Positions 58,802 to 64,000 of a DNA stretch of 64,000 nt are shown in pieces. The number at the start of each line of letters is the position of its first letter. The stretch's first letter is position 1. The position numbers were made by a program, and so were the translations under genes. The notes under the pieces are model-generated. The model did no database searches. It saw only the letters and a program-made list of their open reading frames with translations, and was not told the origin of the DNA. Origin of the DNA: Stieleria maiorica (GTDB lineage: Bacteria > Planctomycetota > Planctomycetia > Pirellulales > Pirellulaceae); the NCBI RefSeq assembly GCF_008035925.1, contig NZ_CP036264.1, positions 4,772,402 through 4,836,401 on the forward strand. The letters run 5' to 3'.

Positions 58802-59980
58802 TCATTTGGTCTCAGGCATTCGCATCGACCTGAATTCGGATTGCCATCTGTCGATCGTATCCTCGATCCGCTGCTGGCCCAGTTGGTTGAAAAAGTCTGA
58901 CCAGTTCGCATCGCTGGTGAATCCCAGCCCACCGGCCATCGCCAAGTCGACGGTTGCCATCGAATCGGCGATGTCTTCTTTCAACAGACATGTCGCTTCG
59001 ATCCACATCGGAATCGACAGCAACAGCAACACGTCGCCATTTGAAAACTCACGCCGATCGGTTCGGTAGGTTTCGATCAGCGTTTGCGTTTCTTCGGCCA
59101 GCGCGCGACTGCGCCGCCCGTCGCTGTAATCGTACAGCCCCTTACCGACGGCGCGGCCGAGCCGTTTGCGTTTCAGCAGTGCCGGCACCAGCGGCGACGG
59201 ATCGACCCGATGTGGAAAAGCGCTGCAAAACGCCCTGCCGGCATGATACATCGTGGGTGCTCCGATCCAATCGATCAACTCCAACGGAGACAGCGGCATT
59301 CCGTACGCCAAGGCCGCGCGCTCGATCTGGTCTTCGCTCGCCCCTCGGCACAGCAACAGCAACGCTTGATTCAGGTAGGGCGAAAGCATTCGGTTGACGA
59401 CAAACCCTGGGCCGTCCTGGCATCGAATCGCTCGTTTCCCCAGACGCGTGGCATGTTGGACGACCGCTTGGATGGCGTCGTCGTCGCTGCGCCGTCCCGC
59501 GACCACTTCCACCGCCGCACGGGCATGAACGGGCATGAAGAAGTGCATTCCGCAAACTCGTTCGGGGCAATCGAGCCGGCGACCGGCAATTTCATCGATC
59601 CTCAGCGTCGATGTGTTGCTGCACAACACGACATCGCTCCCAAGGCCTTGTTGAATCGACGCCATCAAGTCTTGCTTGGCATCCAATTGTTCGACGATGG
59701 ACTCGATCACGATCGGTGTCTGTGACGCGTCGGTCGACTCGTTTTTGCCGACCACGATGCCGTGCAACGAGTCAACCGGCGGCGAGCACTCGCGTGTCGA
59801 AAGACCCGCATCGGCAAACGATTGGGCCGCGGCACGCAGTGCGTCGCCATCTTGGTCGGCCAGGCAAAACGGAATCTCACGACTCGCATGGGCATCGGCG
59901 ATCGCTCGGCCGACCACACCGGAACCGACCAGCAGGACGCGGGGCAAGTCGTCGGGCCATTGGGAACAAGGTGGCTGCAT
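58802..59980 (-). CDS. 3-hydroxyacyl-CoA dehydrogenase
   Basis: This NAD-linked enzyme oxidises L-3-hydroxyacyl-CoA in fatty-acid breakdown or related pathways. From ATG 59980 (MQPPCSQWPDDLPRVLL) the product is 392 residues. The NAD loop GSGVVG is at 19-24, SNTSTL and GMHFFMPVHARAAVEVV hold the catalytic residues, and QDGPGFVVNRML starts the C-terminal helical domain, which is duplicated, as in the C-terminal half of FadB. The hydratase half of FadB is absent. It is 7 bases after the GT11 gene, an unusual neighbour. Confidence 0.9.
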   Translation of the reverse strand: MQPPCSQWPDDLPRVLLVGSGVVGRAIADAHASREIPFCLADQDGDALRAAAQSFADAGLSTRECSPPVDSLHGIVVGKNESTDASQTPIVIESIVEQLDAKQDLMASIQQGLGSDVVLCSNTSTLRIDEIAGRRLDCPERVCGMHFFMPVHARAAVEVVAGRRSDDDAIQAVVQHATRLGKRAIRCQDGPGFVVNRMLSPYLNQALLLLCRGASEDQIERAALAYGMPLSPLELIDWIGAPTMYHAGRAFCSAFPHRVDPSPLVPALLKRKRLGRAVGKGLYDYSDGRRSRALAEETQTLIETYRTDRREFSNGDVLLLLSIPMWIEATCLLKEDIADSMATVDLAMAGGLGFTSDANWSDFFNQLGQQRIEDTIDRWQSEFRSMRMPETK

Positions 59981-59987
59981 CAGAGGG

Positions 59988-60902
59988 TCAGGCCGCAACC
60001 TGCTCCACGAACGGCTGGGACGTATCCGGCTGCGGAACGACAACGCGGTACTCGCGAGATTCCAATTCCAGACGCGGACGATTGCCGATCAGCGCGGCCC
60101 AGCCGGTGAACGTGCTGGGCGGCCCCATCATCCAATCCGTTTCCGCCAACGCGTACATGTCCCGCAACGCCGTGCCCGGCCCCCGGCTGATCTTGAGACC
60201 GGCAAACGCTTTTTCGTCCAATTGCTCGTTGCTGCAAACCAAAAACCGGACCCGCCGCCCGGGCAATTGATCGCAGACGCTGTGCATCCATCGCGAATAC
60301 AGTTCGTCGTCGTAGTAATATTGCCCGCCCAGGAAATCGGCATAGTCGCCGCGGCGGATGTGAACGCCGACCAACACATCGCTCTCGCGCCGCGCCTGAC
60401 GAATCCGCTGATCGATCGCATCTCGATCGGTCTTGGACACGGAAAAGAATGGACGGATGTGCGGCCAATGCTGTTCCAACAGTCGCGGACTGCGAAACAG
60501 CCAGCCCTGCAACAATAGCGTCCGACCGGATTCGATCGCGCTGCGAAACCGGTCGCCTTCCAAATCGCAAATTTCGCCGGCCCCCAAGCGAATCACCTTG
60601 GCCGGATAATGACGCATCCCGATGGCGTTCATCGATTTCGCCACCGCCTGCATGGTGTGCATCAAAGCATTGCGACAACGCTGTGAAGGCTGACGTCGAG
60701 ACGGGCGGTGGTTGGGAGACGGCCTCAGGTGCGCGTCATAGCGACACCAAACGTCGTCCCGCGTGCTGGGAAACAGGTCCGCATACTCGGCGAAGCTGGG
60801 ATTGCGGAACTCAACCCGATAGTGCCGAGCCGCCGCGATCAAGTGCGAATAGAGGACCAGCCGATTCCCGAGTTGGCCGTACCGTCGAGAGAGTATCATC
60901 AT
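59988..60902 (-). CDS. GT11-family glycosyltransferase (alpha-1,2-fucosyltransferase-like)
   Basis: The 304-residue product has the two features of family GT11: an N-terminal GQLGNRL loop (residues 9-15) and the sugar-nucleotide motif VGVHIRRGDY near the middle. The C-terminal blocks FLVCSNEQLDEKAF and ETDWMMGPPSTFTGWAALIG also fit. GT11 enzymes put fucose (or a similar sugar) on surface glycans in alpha-1,2 linkage; the donor here is inferred, not seen. No polysaccharide cluster surrounds it. It is transcribed with the 3-hydroxyacyl-CoA dehydrogenase gene. Confidence 0.82.
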   Translation of the reverse strand: MMILSRRYGQLGNRLVLYSHLIAAARHYRVEFRNPSFAEYADLFPSTRDDVWCRYDAHLRPSPNHRPSRRQPSQRCRNALMHTMQAVAKSMNAIGMRHYPAKVIRLGAGEICDLEGDRFRSAIESGRTLLLQGWLFRSPRLLEQHWPHIRPFFSVSKTDRDAIDQRIRQARRESDVLVGVHIRRGDYADFLGGQYYYDDELYSRWMHSVCDQLPGRRVRFLVCSNEQLDEKAFAGLKISRGPGTALRDMYALAETDWMMGPPSTFTGWAALIGNRPRLELESREYRVVVPQPDTSQPFVEQVAA

Positions 60903-61215
60903 GGGAGCGGGGCCCTGGCTGTGCGTCGAACAACGTTTCGGGCGATGCTATCGCCGAGCCGAACCTGCCAACAAGGCCGGTTCCGCGTTTTTCGCCACGC
61001 GAGCACTGACGTTTAACCGCTGCAATCTCAGGCGTTCTGTCCCCCACCCTGAGAAACTGGTCTTGCCCTGTACAGCGGAATCTTGCGATACGCAGCCCAC
61101 GCGCCAAAAGGCCAATACCGCTCGTCCGACGCGTCGAGTGAGCGGTATCGGCCGGCAAGCCGCACCACTGCCCCCTAACTCGCTCTGCTTCGCCCATGGG
61201 AGACGATTCACCGCG
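60903..61215. other. Divergent intergenic region
   Basis: 313 bases between the GT11 gene and a small secreted protein gene. I see no gene or repeat; the open frame on the plus strand is the out-of-family extension of the next gene. Confidence 0.5.
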
Positions 61216-61713
61216 ATGAACACTCGAACCATTGCCCTCACCTGCGTCCTGTTTCTCACTGCGATGACCGTCGCGTCACCGCCCCATGCGTCCGCCCAGG
61301 ATCCGACGAGCCAGGATCCCACGACCGAGCCAGCGTTGCCCGGCAATCCGCTGACCCGGATGGTCAGCGGGCTGAACCCGATGAACTGGCAGATGCCAAA
61401 GCTGAAAATGCCCACGATGTCCAGCTTCTTGCCGACCAAGCAGGAAAAGGATCGCGTGATCACGAAAAAAGACAGCTTGGTCGACGAGGTATCCACGACC
61501 GCCAAGAAAAGCTGGCAACGCACCAAGGACACACTGAATCCGATGCGATTGATCCCCGCCGGGTTCCGTCAAAACAGCCAGACGACTCCGGCGCCCCAGG
61601 CCAAGCAACAAGGTGGGTTCTTCAGCAATCTGTTCGCCCCGTTCCCGAAATCCGCTGACGAAGACACGTCGCATTCGGTCAACGACTTTCTAAAGCAAGA
61701 GCCCGTTCGCTAG
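61216..61713 (+). CDS. Small secreted protein of unknown function
   Basis: From ATG 61216 (MNTRTIALTCVLFLTAM) the product is 165 residues. A clear signal sequence covers about residues 1-28 with likely cleavage after ASA. The mature protein is basic and rich in Pro, Met, Gln and Thr, with a repeated MxxxNPMxxxxMPKxxMP pattern near the start (LNPMNWQMPKLKMPTM) and LNPMRLIPAGF later. It looks like a short planctomycete secreted protein, but I do not recognise the family. Confidence 0.72.
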   Translation: MNTRTIALTCVLFLTAMTVASPPHASAQDPTSQDPTTEPALPGNPLTRMVSGLNPMNWQMPKLKMPTMSSFLPTKQEKDRVITKKDSLVDEVSTTAKKSWQRTKDTLNPMRLIPAGFRQNSQTTPAPQAKQQGGFFSNLFAPFPKSADEDTSHSVNDFLKQEPVR

Positions 61714-61809
61714 GCGATTCGGGGCGGGCAGTGCTGAGCGACCTTTTGGTTAGTACCGGTCAGTGGTGATCATCGATCTTCGTTGTTAGCCCAGAAGGCT
61801 GTTTCACTA

Positions 61810-61833
61810 TGCTGCGGAATGAATTCCGCAGCA
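61810..61833. repeat. Perfect 11-bp-arm palindrome
   Basis: tgctgcggaat followed by two bases and attccgcagca, perfectly paired. It lies between convergent genes and may help end transcription, but there is no T run. Confidence 0.75.
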
Positions 61834-61921
61834 CTTGCCCAAAGGGCATTCACATCCATAGCCTGGGGTCAGGGAACGAGCGCAGCGGAGTGACCGCAAC
61901 CCCAGGAAAGAAAGCCCATCT

Positions 61922-61972
61922 CCCCCCTTTCGATCGGCCGGCGGCAGAGCCGCCGGCCGATCGAAAGGGGGG
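61922..61972. terminator. Perfect 23-bp stem hairpin between convergent genes
   Basis: Arms at 61922-61944 (six C, ttt, then cgatcggccggcgg) and 61950-61972 pair without a mismatch around a 5-base loop (cagag). It lies 25 bases after the carA stop and 209 after the other gene's stop. The lack of a T run on either strand argues against a classical intrinsic terminator, but a stem this strong should stop or shield transcripts from both sides. Confidence 0.6.
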
Positions 61973-61996
61973 GGAAGGTTTCTCGGCGCACGGAAC

Positions 61997-63130
61997 TTAC
62001 CCTTTCGCGACCACGCTCTGGAAGCGATCGAACAGGTAGTGGCTGTCGTGCGGCCCCGAGGATGCTTCGGGGTGATGCTGAACGCCAAACGCTTTGGCCT
62101 CTCGGTGCCGAACGCCCGCGATCGTGTCGTCGTTCAGGTTTCGGTGTGTGATTTCCAGGCAATCCGGCAGCGACGACTCTTCGACGGCAAAACCGTGGTT
62201 CTGGGTCGTGATTTCAACTTTCCCGGTTTGCAAATCCAGCACCGGTTGGTTAGCCCCCCGGTGACCGAACTTCAGCTTGAACGTCTTCGCACCGCAGGCC
62301 AGCGAGAGCAATTGGTGTCCGAGACAGATGCCGAACAGCGGCGTCTTGCCGATCAGTTCCGCAATGGTCTTGTGGGCATAATCTAGCGGTTCGGGGTCCC
62401 CCGGCCCGTTCGACAGGAACACGCCATCGGGGTTGAGTTTCAGGATGTCGTCGGCACGGGTGTCGCCCGGAACGACGGTGACCTGGTTCCCTCGCGAGGC
62501 GAAGTGCCGTGGGATATTCCATTTCATGCCGAAGTCCATGCAGACGATATTGGCCGAACCGTTGGCGGTCGGGTTGGCGCCCCGCGCGATTTCCGTCGCG
62601 GTCCATTCATCCAGGCGGCTATCCCATTGCCGCGCTTCGGAGGGCATCACCTCGCGGACCAGGTCTCGGCCAACCAGCCCGGGGCTATTTTTCGCTTTTT
62701 CGACCAGCGAGGCGTCGTCCAAGTCGCTCGTTGACAGGATCCCCCGCATCGCACCCATCTCGCGGATGCGTCGCACCAGCGAACGCGTGTCGATTCCTGC
62801 CAGGGCGACGATGCCGTGTTGTTCCAGGTAGGCCGACAAGGCTCCTTCGGCGCGATAGTTACTGAAAATTCGGCTCTCTTCGCGAACGATAAAGCCGGCC
62901 AGGGAAGGCGTTTCGTGCTCGACGTCGATCGAATTGATGCCGTAGTTTCCGATCTCCGGGTACGTCATCGTCACAATTTGACCGCGATAACTGGGGTCGG
63001 TCAGGATTTCCTGGTAACCGGTCATCGAGGTGTTGAATACGACTTCACCGTAGATTTCGCCTTCGGCGCCGAAGCCTTCTCCGGTGTAAACCGTGCCGTC
63101 TTCGAGTGCGAGTTTCGCGATTCGGGTCAT
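61997..63130 (-). CDS. carA: Carbamoyl-phosphate synthase small subunit
   Basis: CarA hydrolyses glutamine and passes ammonia to CarB. From ATG 63130 (MTRIAKLALEDGTVYTG) the product is 377 residues, normal. The N-terminal domain block VVFNTSMTGYQEILTDPSY and the class I amidotransferase triad are visible: nucleophile Cys in GICLGHQ, and His and Glu in VQHHPEASSGP. An upstream frame extension to 63238 overlaps the intergenic region and is not needed. It is followed by a strong hairpin. carB is about 27 kb away on the other strand. Confidence 0.96.
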   Translation of the reverse strand: MTRIAKLALEDGTVYTGEGFGAEGEIYGEVVFNTSMTGYQEILTDPSYRGQIVTMTYPEIGNYGINSIDVEHETPSLAGFIVREESRIFSNYRAEGALSAYLEQHGIVALAGIDTRSLVRRIREMGAMRGILSTSDLDDASLVEKAKNSPGLVGRDLVREVMPSEARQWDSRLDEWTATEIARGANPTANGSANIVCMDFGMKWNIPRHFASRGNQVTVVPGDTRADDILKLNPDGVFLSNGPGDPEPLDYAHKTIAELIGKTPLFGICLGHQLLSLACGAKTFKLKFGHRGANQPVLDLQTGKVEITTQNHGFAVEESSLPDCLEITHRNLNDDTIAGVRHREAKAFGVQHHPEASSGPHDSHYLFDRFQSVVAKG

Positions 63131-63242
63131 AAGAATGGTGGTGCGATTGCCGATGCTAGCGGAATGGGGCGGGTGTGGACTAAAAACGTCAACAGGATAT
63201 CGGAAGTCGCCATTTTCGACGAGTGGGCACGCCGCCACCGAA

Positions 63243-64000
63243 TCACCCCACCCCCGGGAACAACCAAGCCATCAGCACGCTAACGACCAGTGCCGAAACC
63301 CCCATCGCGATGCTCATCGGCGAGATCACTTTCAATCCCTCCGCTTCGGTCATCCCGCTCATCCGCGTGATCACCCAAAACGCGCTGTCGGTCATCCACG
63401 AGACCGGTTTGCTGCCCGCCCCGATAGCCATCGCCAAATAGACCGGGTGGAAGGGTAGGTCCTCGGCAAACGCGAACCCCTGCAAGACACCTGCCGAAGT
63501 GATCATGGCGACCGTCGCCGACCCTTGCAGAGTTCGGATGGCCGCGGTCACACCGAACGCCAGCGGCAACAACATCAGTCCGGCATTGGCGTCAACCAGC
63601 GATCCGACCGCGCTGGCGATCCCCGCCTGCCGCAACATCGCGCCGAAGGCCCCACCGGCGGCGGTGATCAGAATAATATTACCCGCTGACGCCAGCGAAC
63701 GACCGACCAGCGTCCTGCGCCGATCCGCATCGATGTACCGCATCAACGCCATCCCGAACGCCAGCCCGATCGCGATCGCAATGTTCTTGTCACCCACCAG
63801 CCGCAACAAGTCCGTCACCCGGTTCGGCCGCACCGCCCCTGATTGGATCAGGTATGCCAACACGCTGCCGATCGTGATCAAAATCACGGGCACCAGGATC
63901 GGCAGCAGCGATTCGGCGAACCCGGGCGACCGCCCGTCGGCCGACGTTTCGGCGGTGGCGCCGTGATCGGCAACGTCCGCCTGCTGGTCGCTGGAGGAGG
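63243..64000 (-). CDS. GntP-family gluconate:H+ symporter permease, C-terminal part (5' end outside window)
   Basis: GntP permeases import gluconate or related sugar acids with protons. The frame is open from the window edge to a stop at 63243, giving at least 252 residues. Near the edge it has a hydrophilic loop (DQQADVADHGATAETSADG), then SLLPILVPVILI and further helices with the family blocks LITAAGGAFGAMLRQAGIA, TAAIRTLQGSATVAMITSAG and HPVYLAMAIGAGSKPVSWMTDSAFW split across the C-terminal domain. It lies 112 bases upstream of carA. The full gene should be about 450 residues. Confidence 0.9.
   Translation of the reverse strand, partial: SSSDQQADVADHGATAETSADGRSPGFAESLLPILVPVILITIGSVLAYLIQSGAVRPNRVTDLLRLVGDKNIAIAIGLAFGMALMRYIDADRRRTLVGRSLASAGNIILITAAGGAFGAMLRQAGIASAVGSLVDANAGLMLLPLAFGVTAAIRTLQGSATVAMITSAGVLQGFAFAEDLPFHPVYLAMAIGAGSKPVSWMTDSAFWVITRMSGMTEAEGLKVISPMSIAMGVSALVVSVLMAWLFPGVG

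Larger units (their letters stand above)
61714..61996. other. Convergent intergenic region with two palindromes
   Basis: 283 bases between the small secreted protein gene and carA, which converge. They hold a 24-base perfect palindrome at 61810-61833 and the strong hairpin at 61922-61972. Confidence 0.7.

Overview
The window is high-GC bacterial chromosome that reads as a planctomycete of the Rhodopirellula/Stieleria/Rubripirellula type (Pirellulaceae). The reasons are the combination of a tetrahydromethanopterin cyclohydrolase (Mch) beside an ATP-grasp protein, a signal peptidase I with a very large insert, a secreted Gfo/Idh/MocA protein with a Tat signal, a homodimeric-type AceE/AceF pair, and many intergenic palindromic repeats. 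The genus call is inference; there is no rRNA or other marker here to fix it.

Layout. 0-5 kb: a complete phosphate uptake operon on the minus strand, pstS-pstC-pstA-pstB-phoU, with phoU running off the left edge. 5-7.3 kb: a MoxR ATPase and an SDR-fold protein whose catalytic Tyr is Phe. 7.7-12.1 kb: aceE-aceF (pyruvate dehydrogenase E1 and E2; no E3 here). 12.2-14.2 kb: an intact ISAs1-family insertion sequence with terminal inverted repeats and an 8-bp target duplication, sitting in a 226-bp tandem repeat array. 14.5-16.3 kb: exbB-exbD-exbD with start/stop overlaps. 16.4-22.2 kb: a thioredoxin-fold [2Fe-2S] ferredoxin, ftsH and a long recQ. 22.4-27 kb: two proteins of unknown role and a three-gene polysaccharide O-acetylation-like operon (small secreted protein, SGNH protein, MBOAT). 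27-31.2 kb: a GAF histidine kinase and an MFS-HNH-scpB operon. 31.7-36.4 kb: carB and an NtrC-type regulator. 36.4-37.2 kb: a 134-bp tandem repeat array. 37.2-39 kb: def and fmt. 39.4-43 kb: mch, an ATP-grasp ligase and an OleC-like AMP-forming enzyme, all overlapping by ATGA. 43.9-47.6 kb: a rhomboid protease and a large secreted TPR protein. 48.6-54 kb: lepB, lptB, bioD, an N-carbamoylputrescine amidase and a stand-alone TOPRIM protein. 54.4-61.7 kb: lysA, a Gfo/Idh/MocA protein, a gamma-glutamylcyclotransferase-like protein, a 3-hydroxyacyl-CoA dehydrogenase with a GT11 glycosyltransferase, and a small secreted protein. 62-64 kb: carA and the C-terminal part of a GntP-family permease.

Most genes are housekeeping. 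carA and carB, the two halves of one enzyme, are about 27 kb apart. The unusual material is mainly between genes: at least four families of palindromic repeat, several with tandem expansion, one nested inside another, and one whose arm mismatches are compensatory. In coding DNA the most unusual items are the mch/ATP-grasp/OleC-like overlapping operon, the SDR protein without catalytic Tyr, the TOPRIM-only protein and the expanded LepB. I saw no tRNA, rRNA, CRISPR array or prophage.
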